Source of the DNA: Bog-473 sp963730785
GTDB lineage: Bacteria > Actinomycetota > Acidimicrobiia > Acidimicrobiales > RAAP-2
Reading direction: 5' to 3'
Length of the DNA stretch: 64,000 nt
Assembly (NCBI GenBank): GCA_963730785.1
Contig: CAVSTF010000010.1
Coordinates: 1,054,001-1,118,000 of the forward strand
Shown: positions 8,258 to 17,133 of the stretch, in pieces
How positions within the stretch are numbered: the stretch's first letter is position 1
Layout of the letters: each line of letters begins with the position of its first letter
The notes under the pieces: model-generated
The model's input: only the letters and a program-made list of their open reading frames with translations
The model's database searches: none
Told to the model about the DNA's origin: nothing
Program-made: the position numbers and the translations under genes

Positions 8258-9331
8258 CGGTGCGGTGGCGCAACCGATGCGCGAATCGCCCATGCCGTAG
8301 TAGAGGAACCACGACCCATTGAAGATGGCCAGGCCCTGGGCGAAGCGGACATTGTCCACCTGACCCTCCAGGTTTTCGGCTTCGCCCAACATCCTCGAAG
8401 GCTCCTCAAAGCGGGCTACCGGCGAAAGCGGATCACGAAGATCAAAGAGCGCCTGACCCGGCTGGTACGACACCGAGAAGTCGTTGCCATTCACGATAAC
8501 TTCGGCCCCGTTGTAGATGAGCACCACCCCCTGTGGTGTCTTGATGGCCGGTGGACCGGGCTCGACCAGCAATGAGTCAAAGCGCTCCGGCCGGGGGAAC
8601 AGCAGCGGACGAAGTACTCGCTGCCCCGGCACCCGATGCACCTCCCACGGCGCGGCCTGGTCGCCCTGATGGCTGAGGTAAATGTCACGGCTGACATCGA
8701 ACTCAACTGGCGTCCAGTGGATGAGATCGCTCGAGGTGGCGGCGAAGCACGTCCCTTCACCCCAGTACATGAGGTACTGATCGTTGACTTTGGCGGCGAC
8801 GAGTCGGCCGTCATGCGCTTCCGTGACGATGGCACCACTCTTGGACGAGCGACGGACGTAGGGGGTGCCGGCGAATGCCGGTCCATGCTTCTCCCACGTG
8901 CGCAGATCGTCGGATGTGGCGACGAAGAGTGTGCTCCCCTTGCCGTCGAATGCCGTGTACAAGCACACGTAGCCACCATCGGGCGATTCGACCAGCCGGG
9001 GATCCTCACAGCCACCTTCCCACTCCCAGGCGTGCCACTCCCCATTGTCGGGAAACAGCACCGGCTCGGGTTCGACCTCGAAGTGGCGGCCGTCGTCGCT
9101 GGTGGCCAGTCCGATGCGAGAGGTGCCGCTGAAGCGCCCGCTGGTGTCCTCGCCGCGAAAGAGCAGGCACAGCTGGCCGTCGCGCACCACAGCAGCCGGG
9201 TTGAAGACGTCCTTGGCCGCCCAGCGGACGCTCGCTCCCAGCACCGGACAGGAAAACTCAGGGTCCGACAACGCGCCCAAGACTTCGCCGTGCGCCGTGA
9301 ACGGCCCTATCGGCCAAGTGCCCTCAGTCAC
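8246..9331 (-). CDS. GH130-family glycosidase/phosphorylase
   Basis: A 361-residue five-bladed beta-propeller. FNPAAVVRDG followed by LLFRGEDTSG and IGLATSDDGRHF are repeated blade motifs of GH130, and WEWEGGCEDPRLVE contains the EDPR signature near residue 120 that holds the catalytic acid. GH130 enzymes are beta-mannoside phosphorylases or, in some subgroups, hydrolases. The start codon overlaps the stop of the upstream GH1 gene (ATGA), so both are made from one message. They would act together on an imported beta-linked oligosaccharide. Confidence 0.8.
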   Translation of the reverse strand: MTEGTWPIGPFTAHGEVLGALSDPEFSCPVLGASVRWAAKDVFNPAAVVRDGQLCLLFRGEDTSGRFSGTSRIGLATSDDGRHFEVEPEPVLFPDNGEWHAWEWEGGCEDPRLVESPDGGYVCLYTAFDGKGSTLFVATSDDLRTWEKHGPAFAGTPYVRRSSKSGAIVTEAHDGRLVAAKVNDQYLMYWGEGTCFAATSSDLIHWTPVEFDVSRDIYLSHQGDQAAPWEVHRVPGQRVLRPLLFPRPERFDSLLVEPGPPAIKTPQGVVLIYNGAEVIVNGNDFSVSYQPGQALFDLRDPLSPVARFEEPSRMLGEAENLEGQVDNVRFAQGLAIFNGSWFLYYGMGDSRIGCATAPLVG

Positions 9332-10521
9332 TGCTTCGCTTCTGCCGCCAACACCTGGGCACTTGGGCGAACCTCGCGATCCCGGCTGATGATGCCGAAC
9401 GATACGTCATAGCCGTGCTTCCACTCGTAGTTGTCGACTCCGGTCCAATGGAAGAACCCGCGCAGATCAACTCCTCGCTCCAGTGCGGCGTGGGCCACGG
9501 CCAGACCCTCCCGCAGATACTGCGCCCGGAATACGTCGTCGTCGGTGCCAATGCCGAACTCGGCCAGCAAGAGTGGCGTGTCGGGCAGTTCATCGGTCAG
9601 ACGCTGCAGCACCAGATCAAGACCACCCGACCAGATGGCGTACCCAAGTGGCGAGCGGGGGGCGTCAAGTGGATACGGCACGATCTTCCCCTCCGACACG
9701 CCGTACGTGCCGTAGAACGAGAACCCGAGCATGTCGTAACAGCCGACCAAATCGGGGCGCTCAACCGGATCACGACCGGGAATCCGCAGTACGCCATCAC
9801 GGAACAAACCGATCCCGGCATTCCAGTTCTGGGCCCGCAACCCCTCGGCCGTTTCCTTGGAGGCTGCGTCATCGTCGAGCGTGACCTCGCAGGAGAGGCC
9901 GAAGATCGACGAGACGGGCAACCCCGTCTGGCGCAGCCGCTGCCCCCCTTCGGCCGACGCCAAGTGGATCGCTTCAGAGGCCAACATCCATTCGCCACGA
10001 TCAGCGTGACCCGGCGGGAACCCACCCCCCAAATACGACAGGGAGGCGTAGTAGTTCGTTTCGTTGATCGGTTGCCAACCACCGGCCAGGTCCCCGAAGG
10101 TGTCAGCCATGAAGGCGACGTGACGACCCCAGTACTTGGTCCGATTCTCCTCAACCAGGAACCCGCCCAAATTGGCAAACCACTGAGGCAGTGTGAAGTG
10201 GTGCAGGCTCACCCACGGCGTCACTCCGGCCGCATGTGCGGCCTTCAAAATGTCCCGGTAATGCGCTACGGCGGCCGGGTCGTTGACACCTTCTTCTGGC
10301 TCAATCCGGGCCCACTCGATCGACATCCTGTGATGAGTCAGACCGAGTCCGGCGTAGAGGGCGAAGTCCTCGGCGTAACGGGTGCCGAAGCCATTGCCCT
10401 CACCGGTTGGAGGGACTTTCCCCGCCTGTTCCCAGAGCAACCAATCCGATGCCGGCGCAGCCCCCTCGCATTGATTCGATGAAGCGCCCGTCCCCCACAT
10501 GAATCCATCTGGCCATTTCAT
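9328..10521 (-). CDS. GH1-family beta-glycosidase
   Basis: This 397-residue TIM-barrel enzyme starts with MKWPDGFMWGTGASSNQ, the standard GH1 opening. QPINETNYY holds the acid/base Glu, and LLLAEFGIGTDDD holds the nucleophile Glu in place of the usual TENG. Length is somewhat short for GH1 (about 440-470), and the region after the nucleophile is compact. The preferred start is the ATG at 10521. A GTG/TTG-type extension to 10566 is open but runs into the TetR operator palindrome. First gene of the GH1-GH130 pair. Confidence 0.82.
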   Translation of the reverse strand: MKWPDGFMWGTGASSNQCEGAAPASDWLLWEQAGKVPPTGEGNGFGTRYAEDFALYAGLGLTHHRMSIEWARIEPEEGVNDPAAVAHYRDILKAAHAAGVTPWVSLHHFTLPQWFANLGGFLVEENRTKYWGRHVAFMADTFGDLAGGWQPINETNYYASLSYLGGGFPPGHADRGEWMLASEAIHLASAEGGQRLRQTGLPVSSIFGLSCEVTLDDDAASKETAEGLRAQNWNAGIGLFRDGVLRIPGRDPVERPDLVGCYDMLGFSFYGTYGVSEGKIVPYPLDAPRSPLGYAIWSGGLDLVLQRLTDELPDTPLLLAEFGIGTDDDVFRAQYLREGLAVAHAALERGVDLRGFFHWTGVDNYEWKHGYDVSFGIISRDREVRPSAQVLAAEAKQ

Positions 10522-10550
10522 GTTTCGCAGTATGGTCTCGGAATAGTTAT

Positions 10551-10566
10551 TTGACAAGCTTGTCAA
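10551..10566. promoter_or_regulatory. Perfect 16-bp palindrome between GH1 and tetR (probable TetR operator)
   Basis: TTGACAAGCTTGTCAA is self-complementary over all 16 bases. It lies between the divergent GH1 (start 10521) and TetR (start about 10587) genes. Each strand reads TTGACA at its outer edge, a consensus -35 box, so one bound repressor dimer could block both promoters at once. Size and symmetry fit TetR-family operators. This is the best operator candidate for the adjacent regulator. Confidence 0.6.
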
Positions 10567-10586
10567 TAAACCATGAGAGTGGATCG

Positions 10587-11210
10587 GTGACGCAGATGAG
10601 CGAAGTCTCGGCCCGAGGCGATCAGCGGGCCCGGCGAGCCAAGGGGCACGCCCAGCGGGAACGGATAGTGGCGGCCGCCGTCGAACTGCTGGCGGCCAGG
10701 GGATTTCGGGGCACCACCCTCGCTGAGCTGGCCGAACACGTTGGCACGACCCATACCAATCTCATCTACTACTTCGGATCCAAAGAGCGATTGCTCCAGG
10801 AAGTCGTGGCCGAACGGGAGCGACAAGAGGATGCCGATCATCTGGCTGCCCTGGAATCGACCTCTTTCACGGGCCTGAACGAAGTCGCCCAACTCATCGT
10901 CACCAATGCCCGGTTCACCCGTCTCTACGTGGTGTTGGCGGCCGAGAATCTCGACGAGGGAGACCCGCTCCATGAGTTCTTCGTTCGGCGCTACCAACGC
11001 TCACGAGAGTTCGTCGAAATCGCCATCGGAAAGGAACGCCAGCGCGGGACCATTCAGCGGAACATCGATGTTGAACAGATGGGGCGCGAGGTGCTGGCCA
11101 CACTCATGGGTCTGGAGATCCAGTGGTTGATGGACCCGGACCGCGTCGATCTCCTGGCTTCGGTTGAGGCCTATGTCCAAGGCCTACAGGAACGGATGGC
11201 GATGTCGTGA
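10587..11210 (+). CDS. TetR/AcrR-family transcriptional regulator
   Basis: About 207 residues. The N-terminal HTH runs roughly from residue 20 to 65 of the product (ERIVAAAVELLAARGFRGTTLAELAEHVGTTHTNLIYYFGSKERLL), a textbook TetR pattern ending in the YYFGSKE turn. The C-terminal ligand domain is all-helical. I placed the start at the GTG at 10587; an ATG at 10596 is equally possible. It is divergent from the GH1-GH130 pair, and only 42 bases separate it from the acyl-CoA synthetase downstream. The regulated genes could therefore be on either side. Confidence 0.85.
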   Translation: MTQMSEVSARGDQRARRAKGHAQRERIVAAAVELLAARGFRGTTLAELAEHVGTTHTNLIYYFGSKERLLQEVVAERERQEDADHLAALESTSFTGLNEVAQLIVTNARFTRLYVVLAAENLDEGDPLHEFFVRRYQRSREFVEIAIGKERQRGTIQRNIDVEQMGREVLATLMGLEIQWLMDPDRVDLLASVEAYVQGLQERMAMS

Positions 11211-11235
11211 TTGGTTGGCGCATCTGGTGTGCATG

Positions 11236-11248
11236 GACCACAGTGGTC
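11236..11248. repeat. 13-bp palindrome GACCACAGTGGTC at the acyl-CoA synthetase start
   Basis: GACCAC-A-GTGGTC ends four bases before the ATG at 11253. The same palindrome with the opposite central base occurs at 25365-25377, at the start of the XRE-cupin regulator gene. No good ribosome-binding sequence is visible at either place, so the element may coincide with the 5' end of each message. A shared operator is possible. Confidence 0.4.
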
Positions 11249-11252
11249 GGCG

Positions 11253-12695
11253 ATGACTGATCACCTTTCCTTTCCCGAGCGACTGAGCCAGCTGGCCATC
11301 GACTCTCCTCATTCGCCCGCCGTCACGGACTTCGACGGGACTTATACCTTCGCTGAGCTGTGGAGGGAAGCCACCACACTGGCCCAGCACTACCAGCAAG
11401 CGGGGGTGGGCTTTGGCGACATTGTGTCGGTGGCTCTTCCGAGCAATCGGGCCTTTGTGGTGGCTTCTGCCGCCGCGTGGATCCTCGGCGCCACCCCCCA
11501 ACCCTTGTCGTCCAAAGTAGCCAAGCCGGAACTCCAAGCCATTCTTGAGCTCTCCAATTCCGCCCTGGTAGTTGGCATCGACGACAACTTCGGTGTGCCG
11601 ACGCTGGCTTCAATACGTGGACTCACCCCCCTGTCCGACGAACCATTGCCGTTCGTCACGTCGGAAGCGTGGAAGGCACCGGTGTCGGGCGGCTCCACGG
11701 GGCGTCCCAAGGTCATTGTGGCCACCACTCCGGCCATTGTGCCCTCGGTGGCCCCACTGGCTGGAATGGTCCGAGTGGCCGAGGGCGACACCCTCCTCAT
11801 GACGGCACCACTGCACCACAACGGGCCGTTCTTGTTCAGCACGGTTGGCCTGATGGCCGGCGCCCATGTGGTGTTGATGGACCGCTTCGATGCCGAACGG
11901 AGCCTTCAGCTGATGCAGGATCATCACGTGACCTGGACTTACATGGTGCCAACCATGATGTCGCGCATTTCCAAACTGCCCGACGACACGCGACAGGCGT
12001 ACGACGTCTCGAGCCTGCACACGCTCTTCCACCTGGCGGCACCCTGCCCGGTCTGGCTGAAACGACTTTGGATTGAATGGCTCGGCCCCGACGTTATTTG
12101 GGAGCTCTATGCCGGGACCGAAGCCCAGGCGGCCACCGTCATCAATGGAAGCCAATGGCTCGAGCACGAAGGCTCGGTCGGCCCGGTCGTCATCGGGGAG
12201 ATGAAGATCCTCGGACCAGAAGGAGAGGCACTCCCGGCCGGCGAAATCGGTGAAGTATGGATGCGGTCGACCAGCGGTCCGACCTACCGATACATGGGAG
12301 CGGAAGCGAAGCGGAACGCCGAAGGATGGGAATCTCTGGGCGACCTCGGCTACATGGACGAGGACGGCTTCCTCTACCTCTGCGACCGCCTGGCCGACAT
12401 GGTCATCGTCGGTGGCGCCAACGTGTATCCGGCTGAGGTGGAAGCCGTCCTCGAAGAACACCCGAACGTGATCGGCGCCATCGTTATCGGGCTGCCCGAC
12501 GACGACATGGGCAAGCGACTACATGCGCTCGTCAACGTGGCCTCACCGATTACCGACGAGGAACTCGCCGAATGGTGCGGCAGCCGCCTATCCCGCCACA
12601 AGACGCCACGAAGCTTCGAACGAGTCGACACGCCACTACGGGATGACGCAGCCAAGGTACGTCGCCAGGCGTTGACCAGCGAGCGTTCGAGCTGA
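11253..12695 (+). CDS. AMP-binding acyl-CoA synthetase/ligase
   Basis: A 480-residue ANL-superfamily enzyme that activates a carboxylic acid to acyl-AMP and then acyl-CoA. The P-loop is the slightly divergent SGGSTGRPKV near residue 145. The ELYAGTEAQ stretch replaces the usual YGxTE, and YLCDRLADMVIVGGANVYPAEVE is the A8 hinge motif. The catalytic Lys equivalent appears in DDAAKVRRQ near the C-terminus. Divergence at the YGxTE motif suggests an unusual acid. It follows tetR and precedes marR on the same strand. Confidence 0.85.
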   Translation: MTDHLSFPERLSQLAIDSPHSPAVTDFDGTYTFAELWREATTLAQHYQQAGVGFGDIVSVALPSNRAFVVASAAAWILGATPQPLSSKVAKPELQAILELSNSALVVGIDDNFGVPTLASIRGLTPLSDEPLPFVTSEAWKAPVSGGSTGRPKVIVATTPAIVPSVAPLAGMVRVAEGDTLLMTAPLHHNGPFLFSTVGLMAGAHVVLMDRFDAERSLQLMQDHHVTWTYMVPTMMSRISKLPDDTRQAYDVSSLHTLFHLAAPCPVWLKRLWIEWLGPDVIWELYAGTEAQAATVINGSQWLEHEGSVGPVVIGEMKILGPEGEALPAGEIGEVWMRSTSGPTYRYMGAEAKRNAEGWESLGDLGYMDEDGFLYLCDRLADMVIVGGANVYPAEVEAVLEEHPNVIGAIVIGLPDDDMGKRLHALVNVASPITDEELAEWCGSRLSRHKTPRSFERVDTPLRDDAAKVRRQALTSERSS

Positions 12696-12752
12696 CCTTT
12701 TCACCCAGTGGTCTCGTTGGGACCATTTCGTCTGCACGGGGAGGTTCCGAAG

Positions 12753-13241
12753 ATGGAAGATGAAGTCGATCGACTCGTCCGAGGTTGGAAGAAGGCACTG
12801 CCGGAGCTCGACGTCACTCCCCTTGAGGTCCTCTCCCGGGTCTCTCGTCTGGCTCGACACCTTGACCGCCAGCGCAGTGTGGTCTTCGCCCGTCATGACC
12901 TGGAAATCTGGAGCTTCGACGTCCTCTCCGCTCTTCGTCGATCCGACCCGCCCCACCATTTGTCGCCCGGTCAACTGCTGGCTCAAACATTGGTGACGTC
13001 GGGCACCATGACAAATCGACTCGACCACTTGGAAGGGCGGGGGCTGGTACGCCGTCGTCCCGATCCCTCCGATGCCCGGTCGGTTCGGGTGCAACTGACG
13101 GTCGCCGGACGGCGTCGAGTGGATACCGCTTTGTCGGACCTGGTTGAGCGTGAGAACGCCATCCTCGGCACGCTGAATCAAGATGAGCGAGCCGTGCTCG
13201 CCGGCCTCTTGAGGAGAGTGGTCGCACCATTCGACGTGTAA
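12753..13241 (+). CDS. MarR-family transcriptional regulator
   Basis: 162 residues with a winged-helix domain: LTSGTMTNRLDHLEGRGLVRRRPDPSDARSVRVQLT, where the recognition helix is followed by the DxRxxxxxLT wing that defines MarR. The start at 12753 is preceded by GGGGAGG. MarR proteins usually repress nearby catabolic or efflux genes and respond to aromatic acids, which would suit the acyl-CoA synthetase just upstream. No palindromic operator was recognised in the 57-base gap. Confidence 0.85.
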   Translation: MEDEVDRLVRGWKKALPELDVTPLEVLSRVSRLARHLDRQRSVVFARHDLEIWSFDVLSALRRSDPPHHLSPGQLLAQTLVTSGTMTNRLDHLEGRGLVRRRPDPSDARSVRVQLTVAGRRRVDTALSDLVERENAILGTLNQDERAVLAGLLRRVVAPFDV

Positions 13242-13303
13242 GTCGGAATTCCCCGTTTCGGCCCAAATGCGTCCCTATCAGCCAGTTCCATTAGCGTGGC
13301 CAG

Positions 13304-14413
13304 GTGGCTCAAACCCAACCAACGGCGTCAGAGACCGACGCTCCGGCTCCGCCTCGAAAGCTGAAGCAGGAGCAAGAGGACGCCTCTCCGGAGATCATTG
13401 AGGTAAGTCCAGGCATCCTGCGCTTACAACTACCTATCGACTTCACGGGCCTGGGACACGTCAACACGTACGCCCTGGAAGACGATCGTGGCTTCACGCT
13501 GGTTGATCCTGGGCTGCCTGGTGAGGCTCCCTGGAATGCGTTACGAGGCCGGATGGAGAGCGCTGGCATTCCGTTGAACCGGGTGCACTCCATCATCGTC
13601 ACCCACTCGCATCCTGATCATTTCGGTGCCGCTGGCCTCTTGGCTGAAGAGAGCGGTGGCTCAATCATTACCTCCGACCGATTTCGGACCTTCTTCGACG
13701 CGGCCGACCTGGATGACAGGGAACTGCAGGCAGCCGACGACATCGACGCCAGCGAGAATCCGATCCCCCGCCTGCCGTTCGATCACCCGTCCCCGTGGGG
13801 CGGATCGACCTTGGGCCCACCACCCAAGGAACGTGAGCAGATGTTGGCCAACCGGGCCGAACTGTTCCGCTGGTTCAAGCCACCGCGCCCGGCTGTCCGA
13901 GTGGCTGATCTGGAACACATCACCGTAGGGGGACGTGAATGGGTGGGCCTCTTTACTCCGGGCCATACCGATGATCACCTGTGCCTCTACGACGAAGAAG
14001 GAGGTGTGCTCCTGTCAGGGGATCAAGTCCTCCCTTCGATCACGCCTCATATCTCCGGGTTGATCCCCAACGACCCGCTCCGGCAATACGTCGAATCACT
14101 CGATCGACTGGCGGCACTCCCCTACGTGCAAACCATCCTGCCGGCACACGGTCAGCCATTCCATGATCTGCCCAAGCGAGCCGCGGAAATCAAACTCCAT
14201 CATGACGAGCGGCTCGAAAAACTCCTGCAGATCAATGAGAAGGCAGGTTGGGCCAGCGTGATCGATCTTTCGCACGAGCTCTTCGCCCCCCGCTCTTGGG
14301 GTTCGATGGCCGAAGCTGAGACCTATGCCCATCTGGAGCGCCTACGAATGATGGGCCAGGCCGAAATGCGAGAAGAGGCCGGTGTCCTCTACTACCACGC
14401 CCTCGTGAACTGA
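13304..14413 (+). CDS. Metallo-beta-lactamase-fold hydrolase
   Basis: 369 residues. The metal motif THSHPDHFG is near residue 100. The second metal region is LFTPGHTDDHLCLYDEEGGVLLSGDQVLP near residue 215, and TILPAHGQPF supplies the last His. The first ~40 residues are polar and of low complexity. The C-terminal ~80 residues resemble the winged-helix-like tail of glyoxalase II/LACTB2-type proteins. A thioesterase or lactonase role would fit the acyl-CoA ligase context but is not shown. The start is a GTG. Confidence 0.8.
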   Translation: MAQTQPTASETDAPAPPRKLKQEQEDASPEIIEVSPGILRLQLPIDFTGLGHVNTYALEDDRGFTLVDPGLPGEAPWNALRGRMESAGIPLNRVHSIIVTHSHPDHFGAAGLLAEESGGSIITSDRFRTFFDAADLDDRELQAADDIDASENPIPRLPFDHPSPWGGSTLGPPPKEREQMLANRAELFRWFKPPRPAVRVADLEHITVGGREWVGLFTPGHTDDHLCLYDEEGGVLLSGDQVLPSITPHISGLIPNDPLRQYVESLDRLAALPYVQTILPAHGQPFHDLPKRAAEIKLHHDERLEKLLQINEKAGWASVIDLSHELFAPRSWGSMAEAETYAHLERLRMMGQAEMREEAGVLYYHALVN

Positions 14414-14419
14414 TCTGGG

Positions 14420-15490
14420 CTAACGGATCGTCCCGACACCCGCGATCAGCGGGAGGTCGAGCGCAGTGACCCAACCGGGCGGAAGAGCATTGATGGCCGG
14501 CACCGCATTGAGGGCCCGCATACCAGTGGCTAGACAACCAGCAGTGGCGGCATCCCGGTCACTGCCATCGGTAAAACGAAATGCCGTCTCCTGGGTGATC
14601 GAAGGCGAACCCTCAATTTCGACCCGGTAGACATTGTCCTGCACACCGCGAGGCCACTCGGGAGCAGCGTCCGCCCCGACCCGGTTCACATGCTCAAGTT
14701 GGATGCGTGTTTCGCCCTGGAAGACCCCATTGATGGTGAAGCGGATGGCGGCCACCTCGCCCGGATTGATCTGACCCTTCACCGTCGTGATCGGTTTGTC
14801 GGTCACCCATTTCTCCCACGTGCTGGTGATGGCATCGAGCTCGATGCCAACCGCGTGGGCCATCATCGGGACGGTGGCGCCCCAGGCCATGACCAAAATG
14901 TCGGTGTGCTCGAGCATCGGTATGTAATCCGCGGGCCGACCAATACCCATCTCGTTCTCGTAGTCGCCTTCATAGTTCTGATAGTCGAGGATCTCCAACG
15001 CCCTCACTTTGCGCACCTCCGCACAGACGCCCATGAGCGTCATTGGGAGCAGGTCGTTGGCAAAACCCGGATCAATGCCAGTCGTGAAACAAGAGCTCTG
15101 GCCCGCCGCACACGCGTCGGTGATCGGGTCGACCCACGTCGGCGGATTCTGCTTCATGGTCGGCCACACCCACGGTGTCATCGCCGTGGACGACACGTCG
15201 ATGCCGGCCCGGAGGAAGGCCCCCATGACCCGGATGTTCTCGTCAGCGCTGCCGGCGGTCGGTCCGTAGTGAACCAGCGCGTCGGGTTGCAGTCGAATCA
15301 GACTGTCGATGTCGTCGGTGGCCGTGACGCCAAGGGGCTCAAGACCACAAATCTCCCCCACGTCCTTGCCGACCTTGTCGGGATTGCTGACGCCCACGCC
15401 CACCAGCTCAAAGGCCGGATGGCGCACGATCTCGGCGATCACCATCTTTCCGACAAACCCGGTACCCCACACGACCACTCGCTTTTGCAT
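14420..15490 (-). CDS. Dihydrodipicolinate-reductase-fold protein, 2,4-diaminopentanoate dehydrogenase-like
   Basis: A 356-residue NAD(P)-dependent protein. It opens with RVVVWGTGFVGKMVIAEIVRHPAFELVGVGVSNPDKVGKDVGEI, a Rossmann Gx(G)xxG motif of the DapB N-terminal type, followed by a long C-terminal domain. This arrangement matches the family annotated as 2,4-diaminopentanoate dehydrogenase, which also contains amine/imine reductases of unknown substrate. I started at the Met that precedes QKRVVVWG because the upstream 34 codons do not look coding. It converges with the metallo-beta-lactamase-fold gene, 6 bases apart. Confidence 0.7.
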   Translation of the reverse strand: MQKRVVVWGTGFVGKMVIAEIVRHPAFELVGVGVSNPDKVGKDVGEICGLEPLGVTATDDIDSLIRLQPDALVHYGPTAGSADENIRVMGAFLRAGIDVSSTAMTPWVWPTMKQNPPTWVDPITDACAAGQSSCFTTGIDPGFANDLLPMTLMGVCAEVRKVRALEILDYQNYEGDYENEMGIGRPADYIPMLEHTDILVMAWGATVPMMAHAVGIELDAITSTWEKWVTDKPITTVKGQINPGEVAAIRFTINGVFQGETRIQLEHVNRVGADAAPEWPRGVQDNVYRVEIEGSPSITQETAFRFTDGSDRDAATAGCLATGMRALNAVPAINALPPGWVTALDLPLIAGVGTIR

Positions 15491-15603
15491 GCACCCACCC
15501 CTATCGCTGTTCGGCGAAGCTGCATGATAGGACCCGTAACCGATCGAGGATTTTCGTGTGGCCCGTATGGTGCAGGAACGTCCATCGCCCAAGGAGAAGT
15601 GCC

Positions 15604-16113
15604 ATGACGCCGACTGACATCCTGCTCGATGCCTTCGAACGCATTCGCGACGAAGTCCACCCGGCCGTCAATGGACTTTCGACGGAAGAATTGACGTTCC
15701 GGCCTGGTGGGGCGTCCAATTCGATCGCCTGGCTGGTCTGGCACTTGACCCGCGTCCAAGACGACCATATTGCGGCCATCGACGGCAAGGATCAGGTTTG
15801 GACGGCCAACGGCTGGGTCGAGCGTTTCGCGCTACCGCTTGATCCTTCTGATACCGGCTATGGGCATGGCCCAGATGACGTCGCTGCCGTGATAGCTGAT
15901 GCCTCGTCCCTCTTGGACTACTTCGAAGATGTACACCAGAAGACGCTCGCCTTCGTGAGCACGCTCACCGATGAGGACCTCGTCAAGGTCATTGACGACT
16001 CATGGGACCCACCGGTGACCTTGAGCATGCGGCTGGTCAGCGTGATCGCTGACGATTTACAGCATGTCGGTCAGGCGGCCTACGTACGAGGCGTACTGAC
16101 CCAAAACTCCTAA
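15604..16113 (+). CDS. DinB-family protein (mycothiol/bacillithiol transferase-like)
   Basis: 169 residues forming the expected four-helix DinB bundle. The metal-site His residues are visible in WLVWHLTRVQDDHI near residue 45 and in the C-terminal helix DDLQHVGQAAYVRG. Actinobacterial members include mycothiol-dependent transferases and isomerases. The motif 'GASNSIAWLVWHL' matches the DUF664/TIGR03086 subgroup. An AGGAGA-type ribosome-binding site precedes the ATG (aaggagaagtgcc). Confidence 0.78.
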   Translation: MTPTDILLDAFERIRDEVHPAVNGLSTEELTFRPGGASNSIAWLVWHLTRVQDDHIAAIDGKDQVWTANGWVERFALPLDPSDTGYGHGPDDVAAVIADASSLLDYFEDVHQKTLAFVSTLTDEDLVKVIDDSWDPPVTLSMRLVSVIADDLQHVGQAAYVRGVLTQNS

Positions 16114-16123
16114 GCGCGGTTGG

Positions 16124-16588
16124 TCACACCACCACGTCCTTGGCCACGGTTGTGCTGTTTGGTGTCGTCTCGGATACCGGGAAAATGAACCCACATTTCG
16201 GACATGGCTCGGCGAGTGTTTTGAGCTCGGTCATGAGGTCATAGGGCTTGTCTTGCAACGTGCCGCAGGTGGGACAGATGCGCAAGAGGCGCGTGGCCAC
16301 CAACTCGAAATTGGAAATGATGTCTTCCATGATGGCGCCGTTGGCCGCCCATTCTTTGGCGTGCTTGTGGTACACGTCCATGTGCCAGTCATTGACCGCT
16401 TCCTTGCTGGCCCACATGGAGATCTCGTTGTACCAACCAGGCTCGTCGGGGTGTTCCCACCAGGTCAGGTGAATGAATCCCGGCTTATTCATCAGGTGGT
16501 GGCGGACATTGCTGAAGACGGTGCGGAACTTGTCGTAGGCATCGGGGCTCGAGAATCGGACCCGCTGCATGCTCAGATAGACACCCAT
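16124..16588 (-). CDS. Antibiotic-biosynthesis-monooxygenase-fold protein fused to a zinc ribbon
   Basis: 154 residues in two parts. Residues 1-95 look like an ABM/dimeric ferredoxin-like domain (RVRFSSPDAYDKFRTVF, then PGFIHLTWWEHPDEPGWYNEISMWASKEAVNDW). Residues about 105-140 carry two CPxCG knuckles, ICPTCGTLQDKP and PCPKCGFIF, a zinc ribbon. ABM proteins are small monooxygenases or haem-degrading enzymes; the ribbon is an unusual addition. It starts 20 bases after the universal-stress-like gene and is the last member of the minus-strand run that begins with the glutamine-synthetase-like gene at 20214. Confidence 0.6.
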   Translation of the reverse strand: MGVYLSMQRVRFSSPDAYDKFRTVFSNVRHHLMNKPGFIHLTWWEHPDEPGWYNEISMWASKEAVNDWHMDVYHKHAKEWAANGAIMEDIISNFELVATRLLRICPTCGTLQDKPYDLMTELKTLAEPCPKCGFIFPVSETTPNSTTVAKDVVV

Positions 16589-16608
16589 TGCTTCTCCTTT
16601 TCGACTAC

Positions 16609-17133
16609 TTATGGGGTGATGCCCTCGACCTGAACGTCCTTGTCCAGCTTCTTGGCGATGTCGTGGACGATGTTGCCTTCGACGACGGCCCGCCACTTCA
16701 CTTCCTGCTCTTTGCGCACGACCATGACGTGACGAACGCCACGGGCTTCGGCGGCTTCGACGATCGTCTTAATCGGCTTGCGGGAAGCGGCGATCTGTCC
16801 CCAGGCTTCGGCGCCTAATTTCTCGATGTGGCGCACTGTCTTTTCGATCTGAGCCCGCTGGGCGTCCATTTCCTTTCGGGTCGGCATCAGCCCGGGATTG
16901 GGTAACCCCAACGACGACCCGTAGATCCGGGCGATGGTGACCACCGCAACCGGTGACCCTTCGCTGAGTTTCACGGCGGCCCGGACGGCAGACGGCGGAA
17001 TCGGATCACCGAAAGGAGCGGCCAGCAGGACCGCTGCCGACTGTGTCGGCTGCTTGTCGAACTTCTTTCGACCGAAACTCCTGCGTATGGGACTGCTCGA
17101 GGCCGCCCGTGGCCCTTCCAAGGTCGACGTCAC
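16609..17133 (-). CDS. Universal-stress-like (UspA-fold) protein coupled to permease
   Basis: 174 residues. After a polar N-terminal ~30 residues comes a single alpha/beta domain with SAAVLLAAPFGDPIPPSAVRAAVKL and IKTIVEAAEARGVRHVMVV, the central Usp/HUP-like strand and helix pattern. The usual GxxG ATP-binding loop is not clear (RKEQEVKWRAVVEGN stands there), so nucleotide binding is uncertain. Its ATG overlaps the permease stop (ATGA). UspA domains next to transporters can regulate transport, as in TeaD with TeaABC. Confidence 0.6.
   Translation of the reverse strand: MTSTLEGPRAASSSPIRRSFGRKKFDKQPTQSAAVLLAAPFGDPIPPSAVRAAVKLSEGSPVAVVTIARIYGSSLGLPNPGLMPTRKEMDAQRAQIEKTVRHIEKLGAEAWGQIAASRKPIKTIVEAAEARGVRHVMVVRKEQEVKWRAVVEGNIVHDIAKKLDKDVQVEGITP

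Noticed and set aside
11610..12461. Minus-strand open frame opposite the acyl-CoA ligase
   Set aside because: A shadow of the ligase: no start context, no recognisable fold, His/Asp-rich shadow composition.
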